Origin: Taenia hydatigena
Lineage: Eukaryota; Platyhelminthes; Cestoda; Cyclophyllidea; Taeniidae
NCBI GenBank assembly: GCA_036345935.2
Contig: JADWOT020000008.1
Coordinates: forward strand, 9,008,156-9,072,155
Direction: 5' to 3'
DNA: 64,000 bases
Both the position numbers and the translations under genes were made by a program. Below are positions 26,001 through 37,629 of the stretch, one piece after another. Within the stretch, counting starts at the first letter, position 1. Each line of letters opens with the position of its first letter. The notes beneath the pieces were generated by a model. It was given only the letters and a program-made list of their open reading frames with translations. It did no database searches and had not been told where the DNA came from.

Positions 26001-29000
26001 GATGGTTCACAAGAGCACGATAGACTAGCCTCGGCTTCCAATAGCAATCGTCCAGAGAATGTGGAGGAAGAGTAGGTTCTGTTGAAAATTGGAAGATGCG
26101 TTCCAAACGTACGGAAGTGCGTCAATGGGCTAGGAGTTGTAAAAAAAGAAACTTACACTTTTTTTAAATACCCGATTGGCTTGTTCAGTCTAATGAAGTG
26201 AAGGTCACTTTGATTAAAAGGGTTTTCTCTTCGCTTTCCGTTGCCATCTTTGTTGTCTAAGCAACAACCGTGTTTTGTATGTTTACCTCCCATTTAGTCG
26301 GTACCGCACTCAACATTTTTAAATCACTGGCCTGTTTTTATTTGTTAGTTATTGTTTTTTACATGGCTAGGTCATCACTCAGAATACAGACAACGTCCGT
26401 GATACTACTTTGGGAAACCATTTTTCAATATCTTGGAATTTCAGTTTTGCTCAAGCACTTTTTTTGTGACGTAAGTAGTAGGAGATATCATACATTGGGA
26501 TGTTAAGTCAATGATATCAATGTATTGTCCATAATTCAGCTTATGCCAACGCTCTGTTGACGTTATGCAGGTGCACGATTTTCAACCCACTTGCTACGTG
26601 CGTAGACACGAAATTATCTTCTTGCAGTAACAACTAAATCCGTTACTATCTTATAAATCGGATATTGATGTGCCACCTAAGCTTTTATTGACTGAGGAAG
26701 CCTTAAAAGTATCGTTTACGCGGCCAAAACGAGCACCATCTTTTGCTGAACTGTACCTTTGGGGATATGATACAGTTGAATGCTGCTTGAAGTTTCGAAA
26801 TAAGGACAACAGCACTTCACCGCTAACCACTGCCACGACATAAATAATTAAGACGTCTGATCAGTTAAGACCATCGCATAGATAGTCGGTTGAGACAAGC
26901 TTTCTTTCGGTGAACACACGCTAAATAAAAGTTCCGCCCGTCGTGACAGATCACCTCGGGCGGCGTTGCAGACACCAGTGGCCGCATAGCCGTCGGTGAT
27001 CGGTTGATCAGGGTAAACAGTGTCTCTCTTGTGGATGTGACGCACGCGGAAGCCGTGGAGGCCCTCAACAATGCAGGCGACTTTGTACTTCTCCTTCTCG
27101 TCAAGGTATCGCTCCAGTCCTCACCCCAACGGATCAACGGTCAACAATGCCAAGGTACCTTCTTCATTTTCCGCCAGCAAATTATTTGCAAGTAATTGCT
27201 GGGTGTCGGGAAGATTGAGCCACACGTGCAGTAAATTTCCTCGCAATGGTTGAGTGAGCAATGAGCAGGTCGTAGGGATCATTACAAATTTCGATAGGCT
27301 TTATCTCCCATCGTTTTCTCGTCAGTCCCTCGTAGCTTATCCTCAACTCGTGTAGCTAGCATTCATTTCAGTAGATCCATTTTAATTTTCAGGCGTGAGT
27401 CATCAGGAGGCTTGATTTTTTGAGCAAGCTATTTGTCCGCCCAATGTCACACAACCGTATTTGGTTTCATTGATTTGTCTCTCCCTTGTTACTAGCTTTT
27501 AACTTGCATTTTAGAAAACCTTTATAGTTCGCAAAAAAATTAGTTTTTTTGTTTGGGGCTCGAAATCAACTTTTTCCCATCTTACCATTGGCTTCCACGT
27601 GGTGTCAAGGTCACCTCGTCCCAACACAGCTTTGTTACCAGCGCCAGCGTGCGCTTTTGCTGTCGGCAAGTCGGACTAAAATGACAACTCGTTGAGTTAT
27701 TTTTACTCCACTGATCACTCCAGGAGAAAACTTGTCATGCAATCAAGTAATCTACTTTTTTTTCCGTTTGGGCTTTCCATTGCGTTTCTCCTTTGGCCGC
27801 GCGAGCAGCCTATTTTTGCATGTGCTTAATCTTGAAGACAAAGAGGGTCTCATGTGCAGCAGCCTTGAAAATTGCATTTCCTACATTTTTATGAGGCTAG
27901 TAAACAAGATATGCCTTAAGAAAGGCGTGGTAATCCATCTCTTAGTTTGCATTCGAACTTGGATACGATTTTAGTTGTTGTTAAGGCGAGAAAACGTAGG
28001 CTTGGCTTAGCCTTTCCTCGTGAAAGCCAGCATTGCTGCAACGGTTGCATTCAAAAGACCTTCATTCTCATTGAAGCAACTAAATTAATGGCTAGTTTGC
28101 ATTATTCCTGCAGATATTTCCTGTCTTTGCTGAAGCAGGCATCTCGTGGCTATTTTATTTACAATCATCGAAAGAAGACCCGGAATCTATTCACTTTTGC
28201 CTTTCGTTCGCCAGATCAAAAATAAACTGTTCTCCCACATCAGTTGCAGAATAACTGTTGCATGCAGATGTGCTTATGGGATGTTAGAGCTTCCTCTTGC
28301 ACAATTTTCGCACCCTTCAAATTGCATTTAAGTTTCTGCTGAGGTGAGGTGCATTTTAATTTGAAATTCGGTAGAGCTTGATGATGTACGCCACACTCCT
28401 GTGGAATGTTGTATGCAATTATTGCTAATGAGATGCACAAAAATATGGATCTATGCTTTTGAGCAGGTTCAAAGGCGCTTTGAAAATGCCCACAATTTCC
28501 TCTTCAAGTTTTTCGGCAGATCCATCACCGGAAAGCAAGAAGCCTCAATTTATCTTCAACCTCTTAGAATGGTTAACTTTATGAGAATTTCTAGAAGCTC
28601 ATCAAAGTATGGGTTTATGGTTTTACGGGCTCGGAGTAAACCCAACACTAGTACTGATTATATTTGGGATAAGTCTCTAGCACGCTATATGAATGAGTTT
28701 TTGCGGCTGTCTGCTTTCTACTTTGATAACATAGTTGTGGTGATAGACACATCATTTTTACTCTTTTAAAATATGATGGTTGCTTGCGAATGTAGGCAAC
28801 GAGCCCAACTTATTTATAGGAACCGTCCGGAATCTCCGCATTTCGTCTAACGTTTCACCGAACAATGAGGAGGGAATCGCGGATCGGCATCCACCCTTAG
28901 CACCGGTTGAGGGATTTGCTGAGAAGAGCCAAATGAATCGGCGCAGGTCTGAAAGGCGACGATTAATACCCCGGCAATTACAGTCCACTGTCTTGGGACC

Positions 29001-32000
29001 CTCCAAACGGACAGGGGAAGCCCTTCTTCTCTCAAGCAGCTCTCATGGATCAGGTCTTTTCTTTTTTCCAATTACTCAAAAGGAGGACAAACTAATGCTA
29101 CATTTCGAGATGAGCGTTTACAATACAAGCTCAGAACACATTCTTGTCTTAGGGGGCTCAGTTTTTTTTTGTACTGTTTTTCGGCTGAATATAATGGCAT
29201 TCACATTGTAGTGGTTTTGGGTCCGCATCCTCGTTATTATCGAGCTCTCGTCGCAGTCAATCACATCTCCATTTTACTTCCCTTAAATCCAAAACCACCC
29301 AACAGAGGAGACAAGAATTAAAAGATGCACAAAACTAAAAGAGAAAGGCTTTTTGATTCCCGCTAAGCTCATGCTGTGACTTACGCCTATCAGACTTTTA
29401 GAGTCTCTTGCAGAAGTTACACAATTTCTTTTGTTTAATCGAAGAAATGCATGCTTAAGGCGAGCAATTTTACCCGCCAATCAAATGATTTTAAGGTTTA
29501 GTGGCGCTGTTTCTTCTCTACTGGTCAGTTGGCAATTTGTGTACTTATTACGTGTTGACAATTGAATGCAGAAAAAAAGGTCTCAGAGGGCGCATTTAAA
29601 ATTCGTACAGACTGACAAAAGTATTGATAAGTGTAACCATCACGACCCAGGTTAGGGCCTCTTGTCTGTACTGGCATCTCACTTGATGGCGAATGATGAT
29701 AGTAGTTTAATGTGGACTTGCAGAAGACTACGCGGCTGCCCACGCCGTGCCGGAGTCCATTTTACAGAGATGGCCAAAAGCTCGACTAGTCACCCTTTAC
29801 AAGAAGGAGAGCCAAATGGTGGGCAGTGGTGTTGGGGAGAGGGCGGGTGGCAGCCTCGGCTTCAACATCGTCAGCGGCGACGCCACTAATGGCATCTATG
29901 TCTCTCACATCCACCCTAAGGGTCCAGCTGCTTCCTCTATGGCCATCTCCGTCGGCGACCGTCTGCTTGTGGTGAGCGTCACCCTTCCATCAAAAATGTT
30001 TCACCTTTGTCTATTTAGATCTTGAAAGCTGCCCCCTCGCCGTCCTGATTTGTTGGTAGTTTGGAGCTCCAGTCTGAATTCAACCAATCATTTGCGAATC
30101 GCAGGAACAGGGTCTAATAGGAACGTATGAAGTTCAAGCTTCCTATGGTCGCACTAATCTTCAATTTTTTAATTTCAAAACAACACCAAACATTTGTCGT
30201 CATTTGATTTGAGTGCAACAAGGTCAAACTCGGTCGTTGTTTTGGCACTGTGCTTAATGCTTACTTGACAACTTTTCCTGTCCATTTTGCTTGGAAAATT
30301 TAAACCTCTTGAATTTTGTCTCATATCACACCAATGTTCAATGCATTAGAAGCGTGTATATTTTTGATTAGCTAAATTTGGCATGAGTTGGACGGAGTCG
30401 CAAGGTTACGCTTACATTTTTTAGCATTGTAGATGAAAAACACTACTTAATTTGGTCATTTAAAGCATGTCACTTTAATTCATGGTGGTTGTAGGGGGAT
30501 AACATCTGTGTATTGGAATACCGATTGATTTGTAAGAAATTTTCCTACCATACACTTTGAAGGAGGCTCCCACCTGCCAGGCGTTGTGAGGCGATCTTGC
30601 TTGTAGTTAGTAACTACAACCTCCACCTCTTTTTTCCGTACCCAAACGCAACACGCGATTAAGCGCATGGTTTGAGGTTGATGGGTGTTTTGCGTGCACT
30701 CTATTGTTGCCCGCGTTTGTTTGCCTTTCCTCCCCGTCAATGCGGATTAACGAGCCCTCAGTATTGCAGTTGTGTTAGCGCCGATCCGGTGCTTAGACCT
30801 CTCTTTTGCGCTTTATGGGTGTCATGTCTGCGCTCGTTTAAATAGCGTCATTGAAAAATGGCCAGATATTTTGCTGCTTACGGCAACAGCAGTATTTGAA
30901 GTATTTTTTTATTGAGTGAATATGAATATTTGTGCCCATCGTCCTTTATCTGAAAAATAAACAAACTAAACAACCTGGTGCTGTTTTCGTGGGGTGTTTT
31001 TGGGTTAATGGCTTGTTCTTCTAACCGTTTACATTTGGTGCTATTTTAATCGGATTCTCGCATTGTGAAAAAAAAACACTGCTTTTCATACAATGCTTAA
31101 AGATAAGATCTGCACAGATCCATTCACAGAGGCGCCTGTTCCCCTCGAAAAATGTTAATGCGTCTCTGGAAGCGGTACCAGATTCGCTTTCTCTGAATGG
31201 TAAAGTAATTTCAGGGATCTTTTGAAATATTTGACAGGCACAATGTATTTGAACTTTAGGTTAATGGCATTGAAGTCGTCAGTTCGACCCACGAAGAAGC
31301 TGCAATTCTTCTGAAAATGGCTCCGTCTCGAGTAGCTCTGGTACTCTCGTATGCTCCCACGGGTATGTTTCCCACATCTCAAGCCGTCAGTGTCATCGTC
31401 AGCACCCGTAGAGCTATCAAGGCGTTCTTTTTACATAGAGTATAAGAAGTTGGAGAATCAGATTCTCGCCCAGACGGAGGCACGATCAGACGACGGGGCG
31501 CGGGAGGGGGACGAGTACGATAACGAGGGCGCACCGTCAAGACTATGCCGGTCCGTTGAGGCTGACGGACTCTTCGTGCGCGTCCTTGTCAACTTCAACC
31601 CTCACGAGGTAACGGATCCAAGCCAGGTCATTCCGCGCTCCGCCATCTCCATGCGCTCTGGCGACATCCTTCAACTCATTAACATGACTGATCGAGAGTG
31701 GTGGCAAGTACGTCACTTCATTCCCTCCTCCCTTCCATTAATACATTGTTTCTTAGTCTCTTCAATATTTGGTAGGTATATAAATGCTTTCTAGCAAAAT
31801 CACAAATCCTCATTGTCTCAAATAAAGAACGCTAGTAACCAGTTAATTACTGCTTTTTATTAGTGAATCTGCATTGCTGGAACTCAGTCGTCAATCGTGC
31901 GGGCATAGCTTCTTATAATGGCGAACAGAGCTGTCCTGTCTGTGCTTTCGGTTGAGGCAAGATTGTTTTGTCGACTTATGGCAATAGAATAAGCGAAATT

Positions 32001-34624
32001 TTACCTATCGACTTTACCGGTTCTGCCGTCTGCTAAAGTGAAAATGTCTTTGCATTCCCAAACGAGTAAATATTTGTACGGTTTCAGAAAAGAAACACAG
32101 TCTACAAGGAAAGTACCGAAATCATTAGTTACATAATAATGTAATCTAAGGTCATTGCATTTGCATAAATAATTTACTGACCTCGATGTCTTGGAGGTGA
32201 GAAGATTAATCGGATTCTCGTACAACACAATGGAAGGGTTAATCCATTTCTTTTATAATTCTTCCAGTAGTTGCACTTTGCCAATCCCTCTCAAGACTGT
32301 CGAGGAATTCGTGATGAACATATGGATGAGCACTGAATTAAAAACTCTTCTGTTAGTATTTAATTTGCTGTATTAAATAAGGGAGTGTCAAAACAAAGTA
32401 AGAACATTATTACGGAAGTTGAGGGCTTGGATTTTCAAGCTACCGCGCTCTCGTGCACTCAGGCGTGAAATCTGCCTCATCCAAGCAGATGCTTGGCCAA
32501 ACGGACTGATAGGTGAATGTTGGTCGTGTGAACAGGGTCGCGATTAGGCGCCCGTATTACTTAGGTTTCGATATGTTCCGGCATACGTTTTTCGACCTTT
32601 TAAATTCTTAAGGCAAGAATTATTCATCCATCTACCTGCAAGCCTCTCGGTCCAGCGGGTCTGATTCCAAGTCGACGTCGACTTGAGCGTCAAGAACGCG
32701 CCAAGTGGAGCATTTTCTTTGGACGCAAATCTTTTCTACTTCGTGCTTCGAGCAGCGAAACAGGCTCTTCCGCTATTAGCGATCCACAATCGACCGACAA
32801 GGCTATCGAGTCGATTCCCCTCTCGCAGTCAGACAGGCCCATCATCTCCTCCAAACAGACGTCTGTGGCCGAGGCTCGTGGGAAGCAGCGTTCCGCCGAC
32901 TCATCACGAGTACCGAAAAAGGCTGCTCCAAGACGAGCACGTATGCTACTTTCTTAGCTTATTTCAACCCAATTTTACCTTTATTTATCGCGTATTACCG
33001 CTTCGGATTTATAATAAATAGTTTTTCTCTCTTGTTCTGTATGATCATCAAGCCCAATCTGATAGGCTATCAAGGATAAAATTGAATTTCGGAATGGGAA
33101 ACAACATGGGTACTAGGTTCTTCTGCGCATATAGTTTTGACCTTTCGGATACAAATTGGCTTTACTCTTTAAGCAGAGACGCGTGAATACAGAGTGTCCT
33201 GTTTGTAGACCGAGAAACAACCCAACGCATGCTTCTGGTACCGCTGTTCACCCAGATTTACGACTGTCTTTCGCCGTTCAAATGCAAGAATTAATACACA
33301 ATCTAAAGTATGCCTATGCAGCCATGTTCGTACCCGCGATTTTTTGCAGTCTCATCCGCGCTAACTGAACGCTAGAATCTAAAGATAGCAATTTTTACAA
33401 GTGCTTGAAATTTCAAGTAAACTTGAGGATCCTTCTTCTAGGTACTTTGTTGACGATTTTAAAGACATGTAACAATATTACTATTGCACATCCAGATATT
33501 TTCTCTCAAGGTTCCAAATCCACATATGAAATCCTACCTCCAACCTACGTTCCCGTCGCGTCTATGCAAGCTATTAACACCAGACCAGTCGTTATTCTTG
33601 GTGATCTGAAGCACAACATATCCGAGGATCTGCTTTCAGAGTTTCCAGATTATTTTGGCACTTGCGTTCCACGTGAGCCTCATTATTCTCACTTTGAATC
33701 ATAATACAGGCCAAATTTAAGCCATTCAGTACGTCTCTGCCCCTTCAGACACGACTCGTCATCGTCGTCATGGTGAAGTGGATGGTCGGGACTATCACTT
33801 CGTCAAATCGCGGTCCAGAATGGAGTCAGAAATCCAGCTGAACCGCTACGTGGAGGCTGGAGAGTACAACGGCAACCTCTACGGTACTCATCTATATTCT
33901 GTCTTCAAGGTGGCCTCCACGGGTCTCCACTGCCTCCTTGACGTTGGCACAGTGGCGTTGCAACGATTGACGGCAGCCGGTCTTCCGCCAATTGCAATTT
34001 TCGTTCTCTCCAATTCTCCCAAGCAATCACCGGGTGCCGTGAATCCAAGTGGCGCCACCTCTAAGAAGGGAGATGTTATCCACAATCGACTCCAGGCTCG
34101 ACGCGAAAAGAACTTTGCATTTTTAAGCGAACATTCTTCCCTTCTAACGGGTCTGTTGTTATGCCAATTAATTTTATAAAAGTAGTATGTATAAGCATGT
34201 TTGGTCGTAGAATTCAACGTCCTTTTTTATTTCTTTTTAGTTAATAATAATGTTGTCATTTTTTTTTAATATGAAGTTTCCTGTGTTAATAAAACTTCAA
34301 AAAGACATATAAAATGGAGTTCTTGGGAAGCGCTCGTAAAATCAATGCTTATTTCACAACTTATTGCGGAAGTATGTGATTTCAATTAAATTCAAAACAC
34401 GGACTTGTTTTGCCTCTGTGCGTACAATATGCGAGCGCATCACTTTTCTCCATGCAAAACCTATCTGAATACTTAGTCAGTACATTGTTTGGCATAACTC
34501 GCCTTGTCTTATAGCCATTCTAATTGCCGATGACTACGACAAAGTCACGGAGCGGATTCAGAAAATAGTTCAAGACAACAAAGGACCTAACGTATGGATT
34601 GCCTCCAGTGATTTCCTTCCCTAA
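14919..34624 (+). CDS. DLG1: Discs-large (DLG/SAP97) MAGUK scaffold: L27-PDZ1-PDZ2-PDZ3-SH3-GK
   Basis: Fifteen exons join in frame to 1,238 residues plus stop: 14919-15050, 17030-17211, 19177-19646, 20491-20593, 23011-23510, 24832-25108, 26950-27105, 28804-29053, 29724-29971, 31260-31362, 31412-31707, 32613-32940, 33511-33672, 33749-34150 and 34515-34624. The domain order is that of Drosophila Dlg and vertebrate SAP97, a submembrane scaffold for polarity, septate or basolateral junctions and synapses. The PDZ domains bind C-terminal peptides and the SH3-GK unit folds as one module. The protein is longer than vertebrate SAP97 (about 900 residues), chiefly through the PDZ1-PDZ2 linker. The L27 start lacks its first residues, so the ATG exon is missing. 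Less certain boundaries: 24832 (or a few bases later) and 28804. The acceptor at 28796 has the stronger sequence but does not match the preceding phase. All other joins agree in phase. Confidence 0.96.
15173..15631 (+). other. 152-codon open frame inside DLG intron 1, Cys-rich, unassigned
   Basis: A plus-strand ATG frame stays open for 152 codons, with several cysteines ([17 protein letters not shown]), in a locally GC/CpG-richer stretch between the two L27 exons. The minus strand is also open for 104 codons (15568-15254). No family is recognised and no polypyrimidine acceptor and donor pair is convincing. It could be an alternative first exon, a CpG-rich promoter, a decayed gene or chance. 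Confidence 0.25.
19488..23030 (+). other. PDZ1 of DLG, split by two introns
   Basis: Exon 19177-19646 carries a His/Gln/Asn-rich linker ([16 protein letters not shown] region), then [20 protein letters not shown] with GFGF as carboxylate-binding loop, and ends at the DGRL turn. Exon 20491-20593 continues [19 protein letters not shown], and exon 23011-23510 opens with the last strand EVIRPV. The helix-B position usually occupied by His in class I PDZ domains appears as H in LPHLKAV. Confidence 0.92.
21835..22000 (-). repeat. decayed TRIM LTR in DLG intron
   Basis: Ordered matches to the LTR consensus: GGGGGCTACCGGCATGGCCC AGAGGTTAGGCC, GAACCGTTACC, and CAAACAAACAAATAACGCA at the end. The start is unclear and no duplication is visible. 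Same orientation as the complete element. It lies in intron 20594-23010. Confidence 0.5.
23011..23510 (+). other. exon encoding an unusually long Ser/Thr/Pro and acidic linker between PDZ1 and PDZ2
   Basis: After the last PDZ1 strand the exon encodes about 160 residues of low complexity: Ser/Thr/Pro-rich, then Ala/Thr-rich (AAAGTGAATATA region), then acidic ([15 protein letters not shown]). The next exon adds about 55 linker residues before PDZ2. The frame is open throughout, entered phase 0 and left phase 2. Another frame is also open over most of the exon, a by-product of its GC-rich composition; the chosen frame is the one continuous with PDZ1. Confidence 0.85.
24994..27105 (+). other. PDZ2 of DLG
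   Basis: Exon 24832-25108 ends [20 protein letters not shown] ... DSGIFITK. Exon 26950-27105 continues [44 protein letters not shown] loop, GGVA turn and THAEAVEAL helix B (with the class I His) are all present. Intron 25109-26949 contains nothing recognisable. Confidence 0.95.
28804..29053 (+). other. DLG linker exon between PDZ2 and PDZ3
   Basis: Encodes an Arg/Ser-rich linker ([25 protein letters not shown]), ends phase 1 at a GTCTTT donor and joins cleanly to 29724. The 5' boundary is ambiguous: 28804 keeps the frame with 27105, whereas the better-looking TGTAG acceptor at 28795 would need one extra base from an undetected micro-exon. Confidence 0.7.
29724..31362 (+). other. PDZ3 of DLG
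   Basis: Exon 29724-29971 encodes [13 protein letters not shown], a longer-than-usual strand A-B loop ([15 protein letters not shown]), [23 protein letters not shown] and VGDRLLV. Exon 31260-31362 adds [18 protein letters not shown] and the last strand [10 protein letters not shown]. The next intron is only 49 bp (31363-31411). Confidence 0.94.
31412..32940 (+). other. SH3 domain and HOOK region of DLG
   Basis: Exon 31412-31707 holds an acidic linker, then [20 protein letters not shown] and [17 protein letters not shown]. Exon 32613-32940 continues ARIIHPS...[16 protein letters not shown], the conserved SH3 end and basic HOOK helix, then a Ser-rich segment ([20 protein letters not shown]). 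In MAGUKs this SH3 packs against the kinase-like domain rather than binding proline ligands. Confidence 0.94.
33511..34624 (+). other. guanylate-kinase-like (GK) domain and C-terminus of DLG
   Basis: Exon 33511-33672 encodes [30 protein letters not shown]. Exon 33749-34150 encodes [34 protein letters not shown] core and the [11 protein letters not shown] segment. Exon 34515-34624 encodes the tail with [10 protein letters not shown] and TAA. The nucleotide-binding loop reads GDLKHNI and lacks the GKS/T of active guanylate kinases, as in all DLG proteins, so this is a phospho-peptide binding module, not an enzyme. Confidence 0.95.
34288..34293 (+). terminator. AATAAA inside the last DLG intron: possible alternative poly(A) site
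   Basis: If the donor after 34150 is not used, the frame reads nine more codons (LLLCQLIL end) to a TAA at 34178-34180. AATAAA follows about 110 bases on. This would make a DLG isoform lacking the conserved C-terminal exon. Confidence 0.35.
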
Positions 34625-37592
34625 TCCAATGTCTGCCTTGTAAACATCTGAAGCCATCCGATTCTACCTTCTAGATTGTTTCATTTACTGTATTCAATCA
34701 TCATTACTTGTACATATACCGTTATTTTTGTCGTTTACTAATCTTACTTATTGGAATAGGTAGCACAGCTATAACCCTCTGAGCCATTTCTGAAGGTAAA
34801 TTAAGGCACACTATCATGGGAAATATGTGTATTGTTAGCGCAAAGCAGGATTGAAGGCCGTAGCCATGAACAGAACACTTTGGTAGCAATCGGGACTGGG
34901 GAACCGCGAAGGCTGGGAAATCTGCATAACCACATGCACAACTAAAACGATGGCTTCATTGTGTAACTCACGTGTTAGAACGTGAATTCCAAAACTGATT
35001 GAGGACTGTGTCGATTATGGACTGTGGTAGCGGCTGCACCTCCCCCCTTGCTTATTAATTGCTGTTTTTAAAATCGGATGACAGTTCGTTATGAGGAATG
35101 CTTTAGGTTAGGTAAGCTGGAGCATTTGAGCGTTTAGCCAAATCAAATGTATTTGTCGAGCAAATGAAGGATAGCTTGTGTATGCATTGTGTTAACTTTG
35201 TGCGGGTCAGTTTAAATAACTGAATGCGGGTGCTACGATTAGGTGTTTACCAGCGTGAGCTTAGGTCACATCAAATTCCCTACCTAAATAATCTGTAGAC
35301 AGGGGCCCCGATGCGGACGTCCTCATCTGTCAACGTGCGTGCACCTGATTTAGGATTCGTCAATAGGAAATGCGGAGAACACAAAGGCTCCCAGTCTCAC
35401 GTAGTTGTGGCATTTGATTGATCTCGGTCCTATAGCTGGTAGTAGGGGATTCACAGTGCGTCCATAGGTGAACTCAGTCACTCAGGAGGGAATGGATGGG
35501 AGCACGGTGTTTTAGCATGTCCAAGACTTGGCTGGGTTCACAGACATCCAGCGCAGTGCGTACTTTCATTTTCTCCCCTTTTAACCTTGGCCAAAACCCA
35601 ACTTTATTAGTTTACGGTGAGCGGTTGATGTTGCAGGTGTTAGTCACTAAATTTCAACAACACTTAATTCCTTACTAACACAATCTCAAATTACCCACGA
35701 TGTACTCTGGAAATACACAAGTTAAAATGGATGGCATTAAGTAGTTAAGTGTTTCAAAACAAGTGTTACTGAGCCCCAGCAGTAGTATCAATTAGTTTCC
35801 TAACCTTACAAAGCATTTTGATGCATTTCAAAGAATTCTGATCATGTGTGATATGAATTTTGGTATTTCAAGAGTGATTGCTAAGGGTTCAAGCTCCCAT
35901 CTTTGGGGGCGGACTTTAATAAAAACAAAATAATCGAGGAGCCACGAAAACGGCATAATTTTAAAACCGCTGAGACGAAATGAACCATAAATGAGGCATT
36001 CCACTTAAATGGGTTTCATTCTGTTACAGTTTAATGCAGAAAGAACGTCCCTTCTTCAATAATGTGCTAAAAGTTGTAAGTAGCCCCACTGAACAATCAA
36101 ATGCTTCGAAGAGATTTTCCTCACAATCAGCCGGCAAACAGTTTTGTCGAAATGCATTCCATTCTGAGGCGCAACTCGAGGATATTTGTGGGCAAAGAAA
36201 GGCCACTCGGAATTGGAAGAACTTTCTGGAAAGGTTAGCTAAGATGCTTGAATCTTGATGAGATTGCATTCTGTTGGGGCTTTGTTCGGATCTATTATTC
36301 CCCACTTTTAAGTACAATGCTTTGAGATGTACATACAGCCGCCATTATTCGCACGGAAGCAAACATGCTAGTCAAGGATCCGGACCGGCAAATTCATGCC
36401 CCTATAAATTTGTTAACATTTAATATTTGACTGAATGGCTACATCTTGCATAACATCTTTTCTTTGAAAGGAGGAGCTCCTTGTGTCTTTTAGAATCTGT
36501 TAGATAGTAAGCAAATTGACTAGGTTCTGGTTTTGGGTGCTTAATATGGCTGTTTGAAACGTGAACTTGTTGATACTCTGCTTTTTACGCCTTTTTAAAT
36601 CATGGCGATACCAGCGTGGTTTCTCGGAGAATGACCGAATCCCTTTGGAAATATAGTTGGTGTTACTGAGGAATATAAATGAAAAACATGATCGCTGTAG
36701 TCAATGTGGCACTGAAACAACTTTCTCTTTTTCTACCATTAATCACACGGTGCCAACTTACGCTCCCACAACCAGGAAGTGACAGAAATGGTGTTGGGAC
36801 GCAGTTTCTGACCAGCCCACCCTGGTGTCAATGCTTTTAACAATAGCTTAGTGAAATTATTGAAGCCGCTGCTACCTTTTTCACAAATCGTGCAATAAGC
36901 CTTCGTGTTGCAACTTTTATTATTACTCAATTAAACAGTGTAATTATGATCGTTTGCTTCGTTAAAAGGAATAAGTGGCATTAGGTCGAGCCAGAGTCTA
37001 CCATCTAGGGCGGGTGCTTACCTTGGAGCCGTGATGATAAATGGTGATGGTGCGGTTTCAGATGCCCTACGGATTCATAGTACAGAGGCTGGGTGGAGTC
37101 CTGTATTTTCAATAAATCATTACTTTAGGGGTGAAAAAGCTGCATGTTAAAGCCCGAAACCCCTCGTTTCGACTTGTACACCGTAATGGTTTTGGTTCAG
37201 CTAAGTGATTTCATTGCTCTCAATGCTGACTGGAGCAATGAAGCGTCCCGCAGTCTTCAATAAGTAAGAAACAACTGTTTAAACTTTTACGCCACCTGTG
37301 TAGTTGTCTCAACAGCTCTTCAAATTTTGTCGTTAGTTTCTTCACCTCAAAGGTAGTAGATAAACCCTAGTCAAATCACTCATAGACTATCTCAATTACA
37401 ATCCACGGCTTCAGAATGTATTTTAGCTATCAGAGCAGAACTCGGGCTTGAAAAGACCATTGGCCTGTCAAATAATGCTTGTGATAAACTTCACAATGTT
37501 CATTTTGTATGTATTCCTCACTTCAAAAGTTTCAAATTTCAGAATTCAAGATTTTTTTAAAGCACAAGAAGCATTCAAGTTAAACAGTCGTT
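34625..37592. other. convergent intergenic region between DLG and arginase
   Basis: Holds the DLG 3' UTR and spacer. No AATAAA is close downstream of the DLG stop. A 36034-36258 plus-strand frame (74 codons, Lys/Arg/Ser-rich) follows a TTCTGTTACAG acceptor-like site and contains a GTAAGT, but no protein family is recognised. The rest is AT-rich with nothing identifiable. Confidence 0.4.
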
Positions 37593-37598
37593 TTTATT
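37593..37598 (-). terminator. arginase poly(A) signal AATAAA
   Basis: On the minus strand AATAAA lies 32 bases past the TAG stop of arginase (stop at 37632-37630), a usual position for a short 3' UTR. Confidence 0.75.
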
Positions 37599-37629
37599 AT
37601 GCCTCAATCAACCGACATTGCGTCTGCGT

